Below are positions 8,535 to 17,603 of a DNA stretch of 64,000 nucleotides, piece by piece. The stretch's first letter is position 1. Each line of letters begins with the position of its first letter. Both the position numbers and the translations under genes were made by a program. The stretch is from NCBI RefSeq assembly GCF_000622405.1, contig NZ_JASF01000005.1:868001-932000 (forward strand), given 5' to 3'. A model generated the notes under the pieces. That model did not search any database and was not told where the DNA came from. It saw only the letters and a program-made list of their open reading frames with translations. The DNA comes from Sulfitobacter donghicola DSW-25 = KCTC 12864 = JCM 14565. Its GTDB lineage: Bacteria > Pseudomonadota > Alphaproteobacteria > Rhodobacterales > Rhodobacteraceae.

Positions 8535-9506
8535 TTACTGCTCGTAGGCGCTCAGCAATGCGGCACCGGCTTCGCCTGCTTTTGCGGACCAGTTTTCCAG
8601 CATCTGCGCACCGATCTCGCGCAGCCCTGTCATCAGTTCCTCGGATGGCTCGACGACAGTGATGCCGTTTTCGGCCAGAACCGCAGTTTGCGCTTTGGTT
8701 TCTGAACGGCTCATTTCCCACCCGCGGGTTTCCGCTGCGGCGGCTGCCTCAAGAACGGCGGCCTGAGTGGCGTCATCCAGACGGCGGAAAGAGCGGGTGT
8801 TCACCACCACAACGTTCTTGGGAATCCAGGCCTGAATGTCGGTGTAATGCGTCAGGAAATCCCAAGCTTTGGAATTAACGCCTGTCGAGGGCGACGTGAT
8901 CATCGCCTCAACACGGCCCGTGCTGAACGCTTGTGGAATATCTGGCACTTCAACCTGCGTCGGAGCCGCACCTGCAAGGTTGGCGAACTCTTCGAGGGTG
9001 GCGTTATAAGTGCGGAACTTTAGGCCAGCGAGGTCTTCAACCGAGGTGATCGCGCTGGTGGTATAAAGGCCCTGTGGTGGCCACGGAACAGCATAGAGCA
9101 CCATCATGCCCTGCTCTTTCAACAACTCGGAAATAACATCTTTCTGAGCGGCCCATAGTTTTTCCGCATCATCATAGTTGGTGGCAAGGAACGGCAGCGA
9201 GTCCGCGCCAAAGGCCGGATTTTCATTTGCCAGCAACGACAGGAAAAACTCGCCAATCGGTACCTGACCGCTGCGCACTGCGCGGCTGATCTCGGGGTGC
9301 TTAAATAGCGACGCCGCTGAATGGACGTTAATTTCAAGCGCGCCATCCGTTGCAGTGGCCACATCAGAGGCAAATTCACTGATGTTGACTGTGTGGAAGG
9401 TCGCGTCGGGGTAAGGCGTTGGCATGTCCCAGGTTTCAGCCTGTGCGCTAATGGCCAGCCCAGCCAGAGCAGCGGCCGTGCCGCCAAGAATTCGTGAAAT
9501 GAGCAT
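8535..9506 (-). CDS. dctP: TRAP transporter substrate-binding protein (DctP family)
   Basis: From ATG 9506 the product has 323 residues with a signal peptide (MLISRILGGTAAALAGLA, then ISAQA-E). The DctP fold is indicated by YDDAEKLWAAQKD, MMVLYAVPWPPQGLYT and LAGLKFRTYN, the last containing the conserved arginine that usually binds the substrate carboxylate. An AGGGAGA box lies just upstream; the longer in-frame start at 9566 has no support. As first gene of dctPQM-pxpBCA it should capture 5-oxoproline or a similar small acid in the periplasm. A TTGACG hexamer upstream may be a -35 box. Confidence 0.92.
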   Translation of the reverse strand: MLISRILGGTAAALAGLAISAQAETWDMPTPYPDATFHTVNISEFASDVATATDGALEINVHSAASLFKHPEISRAVRSGQVPIGEFFLSLLANENPAFGADSLPFLATNYDDAEKLWAAQKDVISELLKEQGMMVLYAVPWPPQGLYTTSAITSVEDLAGLKFRTYNATLEEFANLAGAAPTQVEVPDIPQAFSTGRVEAMITSPSTGVNSKAWDFLTHYTDIQAWIPKNVVVVNTRSFRRLDDATQAAVLEAAAAAETRGWEMSRSETKAQTAVLAENGITVVEPSEELMTGLREIGAQMLENWSAKAGEAGAALLSAYEQ

Positions 9507-9676
9507 CGTTGTCTCCCTGTTTTTGTTGGATGCAGGCAAACTTACATTACGCTTGCATTTCGTCAACGTTTTATAATCGTATTGGATGAGCAGAGGTTAT
9601 GCCTATTGAAATATCGAGGAAATATGGACATCATATGCTAAAATTATCAGAGAGATGCGTGTGAAGAGAGCCATCA

Positions 9677-10198
9677 ATGACAGACAAATCCTCCGCTAAC
9701 CGTCGAATCGTCTCTTCGCGCCACCTAGCCGAAGGCGAGGGCTGGGAGTTGTCAGAGCTTGAATTTGGTCTGATCGTCGGGTTCAACGCATTCTCGCGGT
9801 GGGTCACGCGCTGCATGGCGGCTGCGGGCCAGCCCGACCTCAGCCCCCTCGAAATTCTGATCCTGCATAACGTCAACCATCGGGACAGGGATAAACGGCT
9901 CACCGACATCTGTTTTCTGCTCAACATCGAAGACAGCCACACGGTGAACTATGCCCTGCGCAAACTGCTAAAGGCCGAGCTGATCGTATCCGAGAAACGG
10001 GGCAAAGAAGTCTTTTACCGGACATCGGCAACCGGAATCGCGCTGTGCGAGGCTTACCGCGATGTGCGGCGGCAATGCCTGTTGGAGGGGCTATCCCCCA
10101 CGGATATGAGCGGCACCGAGTTGCGCGAACTGGCCCGTATGTTACGCGCTCTGTCTGGCCACTATGACCAAGCCAGCCGCGCCGCCGCATCGCTTTGA
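9677..10198 (+). CDS. MarR-like winged-helix transcriptional regulator
   Basis: This 173-residue protein has a winged-helix core: LSPLEILILHNVNHRDRDK, then RLTDICFLLNIEDSHTVNYALRKLLKAELIVSEK read as recognition helix and wing. It matches the predicted MarR-type family common next to TRAP operons in Rhodobacterales. The gene is divergent from dctP with a 170-bp gap, which holds two GAAATAT repeats but no clear palindrome. It probably controls the dctPQM-pxpBCA operon. This is inferred from gene order. Confidence 0.85.
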   Translation: MTDKSSANRRIVSSRHLAEGEGWELSELEFGLIVGFNAFSRWVTRCMAAAGQPDLSPLEILILHNVNHRDRDKRLTDICFLLNIEDSHTVNYALRKLLKAELIVSEKRGKEVFYRTSATGIALCEAYRDVRRQCLLEGLSPTDMSGTELRELARMLRALSGHYDQASRAAASL

Positions 10199-10317
10199 AA
10201 GCGTTATTTGCTTCGGGTCTCGGCCTCTTGCCATTGCAAGAATGCCTTCCTTAATTGCTGTAGGGAGAGCAATGCCAAGCGTCAGGCAAATGGACAAGCT
10301 TGAATGGCCTTTCAAAA

Positions 10318-10500
10318 TCAACCGAATTGTTTCCGCTTTGCGCGGGACAAGATATCTTTCGCAAAGCCTTCCAATGGCGCGCGCTGCTCGGATAAAGCCG
10401 CGATGTTATTTGAACTCCGCGCCCACATGTGTCGGAATGCTGTGGCAAATAGTGGGTAAACAGGCCGAAGCCGCGCGACAACATCGACAACAGCAGGCGA
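10318..10500 (-). pseudogene. unidentified C-terminal coding fragment, opposite strand to its neighbours
   Basis: Reading the minus strand from about 10500 gives a 60-residue protein-like tail, including RPVYPLFATAFRHMWARSS and ending SRAKRKQFG with a TGA stop at 10318-10320. It has no start and abuts the plus-strand cyclodeaminase remnant at about 10495. The composition looks like a real protein end rather than a shadow, but I cannot name the family. I read it as the 3' end of a lost gene brought here by a rearrangement. Confidence 0.3.
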
Positions 10501-10690
10501 GATCGTTCTTGCCGCACAAGATTACGGCTGGACGGTCGACGATCTGCGTGGTGATCTAGGCGAGCTGTCTGCTGGAAAATGCCCGATACCTGATAGGGAC
10601 CGGCCCCTCTTTTTTCGCTCTGTTGATTTAGGTCTTGTAGACATTGCCATCGCCCATGCCATCTATCGCGCCGCTTGCGCCCCTAAATAG
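10493..10690 (+). pseudogene. 3' remnant of an ornithine cyclodeaminase/mu-crystallin family gene
   Basis: In frame from 10493 the sequence reads AGEIVLAAQDYGWTVDDL, then LGELSAGKCPIPDR, LFFRSVDLGLVDIAIAHAI and a stop at 10688-10690. This is the C-terminal end of the ornithine cyclodeaminase family, which usually has 320-350 residues; only about 65 remain. The upstream frame closes at a TAA near 10457 and has no start codon. The stop overlaps the AGGAA ribosome-binding site of the aminotransferase, as expected if the two genes were once an operon. Confidence 0.6.
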
Positions 10691-10700
10691 GAACCACACT

Positions 10701-11822
10701 ATGCACATCGAACCTTTTGGCGTCGAAATTTGGATGAACGAGTGGGAGACCAAATGCGAGTGGAATTTGGCCGAGACCTGTGTAGAGAGCCTGACGATTG
10801 ACGAATTGCTGACCCTTGCGGGCAAGAATGACGCCGACCTGTCGGACCTTCTTTCGATGAAAATGACCTACGGCGCGATTGAGGGGTCGATGCGTCTGCG
10901 CCGCGCAATTTGCGCACTTTATGAGAAGCAAAAGGCCGAGAATATGGTCATCACACACGGCACAATCGGGGCCAATATGTTGGTACATAAGGCCATGGTT
11001 TCTGCGGGTGATCGGGTTGTCGCTGTTGTGCCGACCTATCAGCAGCACTATTCGATCCCCGCTAGCATTGGCGCTAAAGTACATCATCTGCAATTGCGCG
11101 AAGACAACGGATTTCTTCCAGACCTAGAGGAATTGCGCACGCTTGTTACGCCCGACACCAAACTGATTGCGATCAACAATCCCAACAACCCGACCGGCGC
11201 ATTGATGGACCGCGAGATGCTGGAAGCCATTGCGTCGATTGCCCGCGCAGTGGGGGCTTGGGTGCTTTGTGACGAGGTTTATCGCGGCACAAACCAACAG
11301 GGTTTGGGTGCGACCATTTCGATGGCCGATGTTTATGAAAAAGGGATCAGCACCGCCAGCGTATCCAAGGCCTTTGCGCTTGCGGGTCTGCGCCTTGGGT
11401 GGATCGCAGCACCGCGCGAGGTGATAGATGCCGTTTCAATCCACCGCGATTACGACACCATTTCTATCGGGATGATCAACGATCATTTCGCAACGCTTGC
11501 GCTGGAAAATAGCGACAAAGTGCTAGGACGCAGTCAAACGATTACACGTGGCAACCTTGCGATACTGGATGCATGGGTTGCCCAGGAACCCAAAATCAGT
11601 TGGGTCAAGCCAAAATCAGGCACCACGGCCTTGCTAAAGTTCGACCTGCCGATGACATCTCGGGACTTCTGTATCGCTTTGTTGAAAGAAACAGGCGTCA
11701 TGCTCACCCCCGGCTCGGCGCTGAATATGGAAGGTTACGTGCGGATTGGCTATGCGAATAACCCTGCGATCTTGAAAGAAGGGCTAAAGCTTGTCTCTGC
11801 TTTCTTGGCGAAACAAGCCTGA
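10701..11822 (+). CDS. PLP-dependent aminotransferase, class I/II fold
   Basis: From ATG 10701 (AGGAA box at 10689-10693) the protein has 373 residues. It contains fold type I landmarks: NNPNNPTG at 159-166, DEVYR at 191-195 and the PLP lysine in SVSKAFALAGLRLGW (Lys223). The start at 10644 would lie inside the cyclodeaminase remnant and was rejected. Members of this group often neighbour ornithine cyclodeaminase genes, consistent with the remnant just upstream. The substrate is an amino acid or amine that I cannot identify. The gene looks intact although its presumed operon partner is decayed. Confidence 0.88.
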   Translation: MHIEPFGVEIWMNEWETKCEWNLAETCVESLTIDELLTLAGKNDADLSDLLSMKMTYGAIEGSMRLRRAICALYEKQKAENMVITHGTIGANMLVHKAMVSAGDRVVAVVPTYQQHYSIPASIGAKVHHLQLREDNGFLPDLEELRTLVTPDTKLIAINNPNNPTGALMDREMLEAIASIARAVGAWVLCDEVYRGTNQQGLGATISMADVYEKGISTASVSKAFALAGLRLGWIAAPREVIDAVSIHRDYDTISIGMINDHFATLALENSDKVLGRSQTITRGNLAILDAWVAQEPKISWVKPKSGTTALLKFDLPMTSRDFCIALLKETGVMLTPGSALNMEGYVRIGYANNPAILKEGLKLVSAFLAKQA

Positions 11823-12055
11823 GCTCAAGAAGCATGAAAAAGAAATGTTATGCCCGCCTCAATATGCGCGGCACTCGTCACGCCTGTAACATCGTCATAG
11901 GACGTTGATATTCCAAAGCTGGCAAAGCTGACGGGACAAGTGCTCTTTTGAGCGCAATTTTGCGTCAAAACGGAAATCATGTATCATTGTTTCAATGCTG
12001 GTTCCCCAAAAGAAATTTCAAAACACTCAACTTGAATAAGGAAAAAGGAATTTAG

Positions 12056-12478
12056 ATGTCCATTTTACCCCTCCCCATCGAAGAGCAAGTCGATGAGATT
12101 ATTTCGCAGCTTGATCATATTTTCCCCCCAGCCAAAGGTGAACGCCTTACAGCAACCGGCCGAGAGATACTGATCGTTCAAACGTCACAATTTTTCACAG
12201 CAGGGCACGCAACGAACGGTGTCGCTGGAAGTCAGGGCTATATTCGATTGCTGGGGTCGCCTTCGCCAAGCTCGCAAGTCACGAATGGCTACATACGGTT
12301 CGTCCCTCCGGATCAGATCCGAACGCCAACCTATAGTACTGAACGGAAGCAGATCAATATTTGGACCGACCAAAGCAACCTGCCTATGACCTTGGCTCAG
12401 ATGGCGCATTCGCAACGTTATCTTTGGGTCGGCTTTTTTGGTGCGCACACATATGGAGACCTGCATTCAGCGCCCTAG
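12056..12478 (+). CDS. hypothetical protein, possibly frameshifted near its 3' end
   Basis: This 140-residue ORF has a good AAGGA box seven bases before its ATG and no recognisable domain or membrane segment. It starts SILPLPIEEQVDEIISQLD. The reading closes at 12476-12478, but the +2 frame continues across the same point with a plausible 42-residue tail (LEPDLNHAAKVAVLNLSM and onward) to 12609. A single-base frameshift near 12465 would join the two. No function can be assigned. It stands alone between an aminotransferase gene and a convergent AraC gene. Confidence 0.5.
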   Translation: MSILPLPIEEQVDEIISQLDHIFPPAKGERLTATGREILIVQTSQFFTAGHATNGVAGSQGYIRLLGSPSPSSQVTNGYIRFVPPDQIRTPTYSTERKQINIWTDQSNLPMTLAQMAHSQRYLWVGFFGAHTYGDLHSAP

Positions 12479-12601
12479 AACCCGACCTAAATCACGCCGC
12501 CAAAGTTGCAGTCTTGAACTTGTCTATGATCATTGTTCGGGAGATCGAATTGGTAAATGGATATGACAATTTGGGCCTGCTTTTGACGCGCTTCGGAGTG
12601 A

Positions 12602-13495
12602 TCAGGTGACACCCATCGGAACCTGTTGCGCTTCGCCCCACTGTCTGGGCGATTGGCCATACATGCGCTTGAACTCTCGGCTGAATTGCGAGGGGCTGAC
12701 GTAGCCCACGCCTATTGCCGCCTCGTTCACTGTCATGCCGCCTGCAATCTTCATGGCAGCGTTGTTAAGGCGCATTGATTTCACGAATTGGATCGGGGCC
12801 ATTGTTGTGACTTGTTTGAACTTGCGATGAAACACCGCGCGGCTCATGCCTGCTCGGGTTGCCATATCGTCAATCGAAATTGGCTGGTCCAGATGGGACG
12901 AGACATGCGAGATGGAGCGCGCGATGGCGTTGCCAGCGCCAAAGGCCTGACGCGCAAACGCGCCCGCTTCCCCCTGAAGGACCGCATAGTACAACTCGCG
13001 CAGCCTTGCATCCCCAAGCACGGCTGCATCCGTTGGGTTTGCCCCTAGCTGTAACAACCGTAATAGCGCATCGGTGAAACTCTCATCCCACTCTGCCAGT
13101 CGAATACCCTGCACGCGCAAATCGCCCTTGATCACGGGGAGCGCGCCGCCAACATTTTCCATCTCAAGCACCAGTTCCGCCATGACCCGTTGGTTTAGGG
13201 AAATGAAAACACCATAGAGAGGATTATCTGTGGATGCCTTAGGTGTTCCAGCTTTCACTGGCATCGACATGGGGCAACATAAGTATCGGTTGTCGTCGTA
13301 GACATATCTGTGACCATCCAAAACGGCTTCCTTAGAACCGCTGACAATGGCAACGATGCTGGGTTCATACACAGCCGGCACACAAGGGATCGCCTGTGTG
13401 GCCCGAAACATGCGCACACCCTTAATGCCGGATTCAGTCAAACCGTCTTGGCTGGTACGGCTTTCGATAAGCTGTCTGATACGTTGTTTGCTCAT
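12602..13495 (-). CDS. AraC-family transcriptional regulator
   Basis: The 297-residue protein has an N-terminal AraC_N sensor domain (about 20-170) and two helix-turn-helix motifs at the C-terminus: ISIDDMATRAGMSRAVFHRKF and MTVNEAAIGVGYVSPSQFSREFKRMYG. The AraC signature end is GQSPRQW. It is divergent from an SDR gene across a 169-bp gap. Regulators of this subgroup often control the adjacent oxidoreductase gene, so the SDR is the likely target. The effector is unknown. Confidence 0.9.
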   Translation of the reverse strand: MSKQRIRQLIESRTSQDGLTESGIKGVRMFRATQAIPCVPAVYEPSIVAIVSGSKEAVLDGHRYVYDDNRYLCCPMSMPVKAGTPKASTDNPLYGVFISLNQRVMAELVLEMENVGGALPVIKGDLRVQGIRLAEWDESFTDALLRLLQLGANPTDAAVLGDARLRELYYAVLQGEAGAFARQAFGAGNAIARSISHVSSHLDQPISIDDMATRAGMSRAVFHRKFKQVTTMAPIQFVKSMRLNNAAMKIAGGMTVNEAAIGVGYVSPSQFSREFKRMYGQSPRQWGEAQQVPMGVT

Positions 13496-13664
13496 ACGGC
13501 CAATTTAATGCGGCGGAAATCGCGCTGACAACCCAACTGATACAATCAGGCAAGTATTCAAGACAATTCCGCCTATTTTCAACAGACAGCGAGAGTTATC
13601 TACAATCCCAAGACACCACCACGAACCCTGCGGCTAGAACGCCGACGTCAAAAGGAGCAACACA

Positions 13665-14612
13665 ATGGCAGATACGACATTCGGACCCAAAGGTTGGACA
13701 CCAGAACGCCTTGGGTCTCTTACAGGCAAAACTTACTTAATCACCGGCGCCAACGCAGGCGCTGGTTTTCAGGCCGCGCGCAGCTTTTTGTCAAAGGGTG
13801 CAAAGGTGGTGATGCTGAACCGTAGCGCAGACAAATCCAACGCCGCCATTAAAGAACTGAAGGAAGAGTTTGGCCCAAATGCCGATGTGCGCTTCATACG
13901 TATGGACCTGTCTGATCTGGCAAGCGTGCGCGCAGCTGCAGCTGAGGTGAACAATACTGTTTCGCAGATTGACGCGCTGATCTGCAACGCGGCTATCGCC
14001 CAAGTGCCGAAACAAAAGTTCACCGTTGATGGGTTCGAGAGCCAGCTTGGCACTAATCACTACGGCCATTTCGTGTTGTGCGGGATGTTGTTTGACAGGA
14101 TCGAAGCCAGCAAAGGACGCATCGTCGTTGTCGCCAGTCTCGGCTATAACTTGGGGATCAAAACCATCCAGTTCGATGACATAAATTGGGACAAAAACTA
14201 CAGCGCCAATCCCGTTTATAGCCAAAGCAAGTTGGCCCAGATGATGTTTGCCTATGAGTTGCAAGATCGTCTGAAAAGGACTGGCAAAGATGTTCAGGTC
14301 TATGTCTGCCACCCCGGCGCTTCGGCGACCTCCCTGATAAGCACAAGCGGGGGGCTTCTGACGCGGTTGACGTGGTGGTTTATCAGTAAGACGCCTATGG
14401 TTCAAACCGCCGAGAAAGGTGCCTACCCCGAGATCATGTGCGCGACTGAAGATGGGCTGGAACAACGCGCGCTTTATGGCCCCACAGGTTTGATGCAAAC
14501 GGGTGGTCCGGTTGGGAAAGGCACGCTAAATCCCCACGCTTATGACAAAGCGGTCATGGAAAAGCTTTGGGAAGTCTCTGAACAGGCCACCGGATTCAGA
14601 TGGGCCATATGA
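13665..14612 (+). CDS. short-chain dehydrogenase/reductase (protochlorophyllide-reductase-like SDR)
   Basis: This 315-residue enzyme has the cofactor motif TGANAGAG at 27-34, CNAA near 108-110 and the catalytic pair Tyr185-x3-Lys189 (YSQSK), with Ser158 in VVASLGY. LNRS after the second strand suggests NADPH. The overall pattern (long insertion near DDINWDKNY, and YVCHPGASATSL) is that of the retinol/protochlorophyllide-reductase-like SDR group, whose bacterial members act on unknown carbonyls. An AGGAG box precedes ATG 13665. It is divergent from the AraC gene, its likely regulator. Confidence 0.88.
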   Translation: MADTTFGPKGWTPERLGSLTGKTYLITGANAGAGFQAARSFLSKGAKVVMLNRSADKSNAAIKELKEEFGPNADVRFIRMDLSDLASVRAAAAEVNNTVSQIDALICNAAIAQVPKQKFTVDGFESQLGTNHYGHFVLCGMLFDRIEASKGRIVVVASLGYNLGIKTIQFDDINWDKNYSANPVYSQSKLAQMMFAYELQDRLKRTGKDVQVYVCHPGASATSLISTSGGLLTRLTWWFISKTPMVQTAEKGAYPEIMCATEDGLEQRALYGPTGLMQTGGPVGKGTLNPHAYDKAVMEKLWEVSEQATGFRWAI

Positions 14613-14685
14613 TGTTCCACCGCAAAAGCTGAGCTTCAGGCCTCGTTTACCTGCCCAACAGTGTCGTGTTGCTTGGCCCGTTCGT

Positions 14686-15030
14686 TCACTTTGACCCAGA
14701 CAGCGCGTTTTCCAGAAACCGGACAACTTTTCCAATCTGCTCTTCGCGCTCTTTCAACTCTTCGATTTTACGCTGGATGACGGCGCGCGCGACCTCGCGG
14801 TCGCAACTCTCTGCGGTGGCCTCCACAATTGAGCGCAGGTCAGCAACTGACATGCCTGCTTCTCGTGCGCCTGCGAAAAATTGAAGCCAAACGAGGCTGT
14901 CGTCTTTGTAATTGCGATAGCTATTCGTCTCACTGTCGCCGACGGTCGAAGTGATCAGGCCATTTCGTTCGTAAAACCGGATTGTATCCCGACTAACGCC
15001 AGATTTCTGTGCAAGTTCGCCAATGCGCAT
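14686..15030 (-). CDS. MerR-family transcriptional regulator
   Basis: This 114-residue protein starts MRIGELAQKSGVSRDTIRFYERNGLI, the MerR helix-turn-helix and wing, followed by a dimerisation coiled coil rich in Glu and Lys (IQRKIEELKEREEQIGK). There is no cysteine cluster for metal binding at the C-terminus, which suggests an organic or redox signal. It is divergent from an FAD oxidoreductase gene. A short inverted repeat 21 bp upstream may be its operator. Confidence 0.88.
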   Translation of the reverse strand: MRIGELAQKSGVSRDTIRFYERNGLITSTVGDSETNSYRNYKDDSLVWLQFFAGAREAGMSVADLRSIVEATAESCDREVARAVIQRKIEELKEREEQIGKVVRFLENALSGSK

Positions 15031-15050
15031 CGCTAAATCCTAAACCGTGG

Positions 15051-15065
15051 ACAATGGTCTATTGT
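15051..15065. promoter_or_regulatory. candidate MerR operator
   Basis: ACAATGGTCTATTGT has perfect 5-bp arms around a 5-bp centre. It lies in the 108-bp gap between divergent merR and the FAD oxidoreductase gene, 21 bp from the merR start. MerR regulators usually bind such sites between -35 and -10. The assignment is positional. Confidence 0.4.
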
Positions 15066-15138
15066 TTTTATTTCCGTTTCGTTTACATGCATCCAAGAAC
15101 ATCAAAATGCAATCAAATTAGCTACTGGGGCATCGCAC

Positions 15139-16218
15139 ATGACAAAACGTATTATTATCGTCGGTGGGGGTTATGTTGGTGTACAACTGGCCAAAGCGAT
15201 GGACTCAAAGGCCGAGGTGACACTGATTGAACCTCGCAGCCATTTCGTCCACGCCCCTGCGATGATCCGCGCGGTTGTTGACCCGCAAATTCTGGATCAA
15301 GGTTTGATCCCCTATGATGATTTGCTCAAAAACGGCCAAGTCCTGCGCGCCCGCGCCCATAGCATAACCTCCGCGGGAGTCACTCTTGACGACGGAACTG
15401 AGGTGCTTGGCGATTACATCGTTGTCGCGACAGGCTCTAACAATGCGACGCCCTTCAAACCGACCAGTGACAGCATCGAAGCCTTTCGGGCGGATAACGC
15501 GCGCATTCACGCGATGCTGGAGGCCGCGCAAAGCGTCGCCATTGTTGGCGCAGGGGCGGTCGGGACAGAATTGGCCGGTGAAATTGCGCATTTCATGCCG
15601 GACAAAAAGGTCACGTTGATTTCGTCAGAGCCGTCGCTGTTTCCGACCATGCCATCGAAGCTTGGGACAACCCTATTCGGTAAACTCAATGATGCTGGCG
15701 TGACGACGATCTTTGGTGTGCGCGCCGAAAACCTTGAGAGCCTAACAGAACCCTATTCTGGCGCGCTGGAACTGAATAACGGTGACAAAATTGCCGCTGA
15801 TCTGATCTTCCCCGTTATCGGGTCTCGTGCCTCATCCGCCATTCTGGACACGCTGCCCGGCATCTCCAAAGGGGGTGCAAATAGGGTCAAGACAGACCCG
15901 TGGCTGCGCCCCTCTGATCTGCCAAACGTCTTTGCAGCAGGAGATGTGGCAGAGTCCGGAGATGCGATGACAATCGTCGCCGTAAGCCGCCAGACACCTT
16001 GGCTGGAAAAGATGCTGACGTCACTGATCAACGGCAAAAAGGTCGAGGAAACGGCCAAATACAAGCCGTGGGGCAAGGCGCCTTTCCTAGTCCCTCTCGG
16101 GCCGCTGAAAGGCAGTTCTTTCCTCGTCTTATTCACCGCAGGTGATTTGATGACCCGCCTCATGAAGGGCAAGGATCTGTTTGTCTCCAAATACCGCAAG
16201 ATGCTGAACAGGACCTAA
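15139..16218 (+). CDS. FAD-dependent NAD(P)H oxidoreductase (NDH-2/AIFM2-like)
   Basis: The 359-residue protein shows the FAD-binding start RIIIVGGGYVGVQLAKA, a second dinucleotide motif VAIVGAGAVGTELAGE near 133-148, and the C-terminal FAD motif NVFAAGDVAESGD. This layout matches pyridine nucleotide-disulfide family members of the NDH-2 and AIF-like group, which pass electrons from NAD(P)H to quinones or other acceptors. No redox-active CxxC is seen. It lies beside a merR gene, which suggests stress-induced expression. The acceptor is not evident. Confidence 0.85.
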   Translation: MTKRIIIVGGGYVGVQLAKAMDSKAEVTLIEPRSHFVHAPAMIRAVVDPQILDQGLIPYDDLLKNGQVLRARAHSITSAGVTLDDGTEVLGDYIVVATGSNNATPFKPTSDSIEAFRADNARIHAMLEAAQSVAIVGAGAVGTELAGEIAHFMPDKKVTLISSEPSLFPTMPSKLGTTLFGKLNDAGVTTIFGVRAENLESLTEPYSGALELNNGDKIAADLIFPVIGSRASSAILDTLPGISKGGANRVKTDPWLRPSDLPNVFAAGDVAESGDAMTIVAVSRQTPWLEKMLTSLINGKKVEETAKYKPWGKAPFLVPLGPLKGSSFLVLFTAGDLMTRLMKGKDLFVSKYRKMLNRT

Positions 16219-16225
16219 GGCGAGG

Positions 16226-16255
16226 AACTCACTCTCGGGACCAATCTGAGTTTTT
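16226..16255 (+). terminator. weak candidate terminator after the FAD oxidoreductase gene
   Basis: AACTCA and TGAGTT can pair around a 15-base loop and are followed by TTT, 8 bp after the stop codon. The stem is short, so this is tentative. Confidence 0.25.
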
Positions 16256-16316
16256 GATACGACCTCGATTGGCAAAGCAGACGCAGAAATGGGCTCATTG
16301 TCACTCTTGGCCAGCC

Positions 16317-17603
16317 CTATGGTTTGGCGGGTTTCGCAACCACGCCAGAGTTGGGCCGCAAAAAACCTGCAGTGACGGCAGCGATCGCCACCATCGCAGT
16401 CGCCGTGCCCAACATAAGGGTCAGCCCGCCAATCTGATAGGTCACGCCCGACAGAACCGTGCCTGCCAAACGCCCGCCTGCATTGGCCATATAATAGAAT
16501 CCCACGTCCATCGTGACCCGTTCAGTCTCGGTAAAGGCAAGGATCAGATAGGAATGCAGCGCCGAGTTCACCGCGAACACCCCTCCAAATACAAGCAGAC
16601 CAATCACAAGTGACATGGTGAGCCATGTCTGCGGCTCTGAGGCAGAAAAGGCGACGGCGGTCAGAAGGGCTGGCACCGCCGCCAAAGCCCACGCCCAAGC
16701 GCGTGCGACACCGATCAAATCGGCCTCGGTGCGGGTACTGGCACGTAACAAACGAGGCGCTGCCGCTTGCACCGCGCCATAAAGAATGGTCCAGATCGCC
16801 ATGAATGTGCCGATCAAGAAAAACGCAGTGCGATTACCCTCTGTCGTGCCATCGGACAGCACGGCGTAGAAATAAATTGGAATACCAACGACAAACCACA
16901 CGTCCCGCGCCCCAAACAGGAACACCCGCGCGAGCGACAGCCAGTTCACATTCGCCGATTTCGAAAAGACTTCGGAAAACTTCGCCCCCTTCCGCCCTTT
17001 TGGCAGCCCCGCAGGCATCGCGATCAGCACCACCACGAGAATGGCGAAAAGAACCGCCGCCATTCCAAGCACCGCAATTTGGAACCCGAACATTGCGAGA
17101 AGTGCCGCCCCTAGCAAAAAGCCAAGCCCCTTCACCGCATTCTTAGAGCCCGTCAGCAGGGCCACCCAGCGGAACAACCCGTCCCCCTCTTGAGGCGCCA
17201 GAAACTTGACGGCGGATTTGGAAGACATCTTGGCCAGATCCTTGGCCACGCCGCTTGCGCCCTGTACCAGCATAACAAAGGCTACCGAGGCTCCGATCGC
17301 CCATGTTGGGTCCAGTTGCGTCAGCGCCAAAAGCGCGAGCACCTGAATGCCCAACCCCGCATAGAGGGTCGAGGTCAACCCAAACCGCGCCGCGATCCAG
17401 CCAGCCGCCAGATTGGTAACCATGCCCGCGATCTCGTAGAGCACAAAGAGATAGGCCAGCTGCACAGAGCTGAACCCCAACGTGTGGAAATGCAGCAGCA
17501 CCAGCATCCTGAGCGCCCCATCGGTGAGCATGAACGCCCAATAGGCAGCAGTGACAGCGATATAGGCTAACAGACCTTCGGGGCGGGAGCCGGTTTCAGT
17601 CAC
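16317..17603 (-). CDS. arsJ: organoarsenical efflux MFS transporter ArsJ
   Basis: The product is a major facilitator protein of 428 residues with about twelve membrane segments. Segments such as [21 protein letters not shown] and [26 protein letters not shown] are characteristic of ArsJ. In the known pathway a GAPDH makes 1-arseno-3-phosphoglycerate from arsenate and ArsJ exports it; the product decays outside to arsenate. The gene starts with GTG at 17603 overlapping the gapdh stop codon (GTGA). The gapdh partner and an arsRC gene directly upstream make the assignment secure. Confidence 0.93.
   Translation of the reverse strand: MTETGSRPEGLLAYIAVTAAYWAFMLTDGALRMLVLLHFHTLGFSSVQLAYLFVLYEIAGMVTNLAAGWIAARFGLTSTLYAGLGIQVLALLALTQLDPTWAIGASVAFVMLVQGASGVAKDLAKMSSKSAVKFLAPQEGDGLFRWVALLTGSKNAVKGLGFLLGAALLAMFGFQIAVLGMAAVLFAILVVVLIAMPAGLPKGRKGAKFSEVFSKSANVNWLSLARVFLFGARDVWFVVGIPIYFYAVLSDGTTEGNRTAFFLIGTFMAIWTILYGAVQAAAPRLLRASTRTEADLIGVARAWAWALAAVPALLTAVAFSASEPQTWLTMSLVIGLLVFGGVFAVNSALHSYLILAFTETERVTMDVGFYYMANAGGRLAGTVLSGVTYQIGGLTLMLGTATAMVAIAAVTAGFLRPNSGVVAKPAKP

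Noticed and set aside
11834..11908. 24-codon ORF (MKKKCYARLNMRG start) after the aminotransferase gene
   Set aside because: No ribosome-binding site, no conserved look, no coupling to neighbours.
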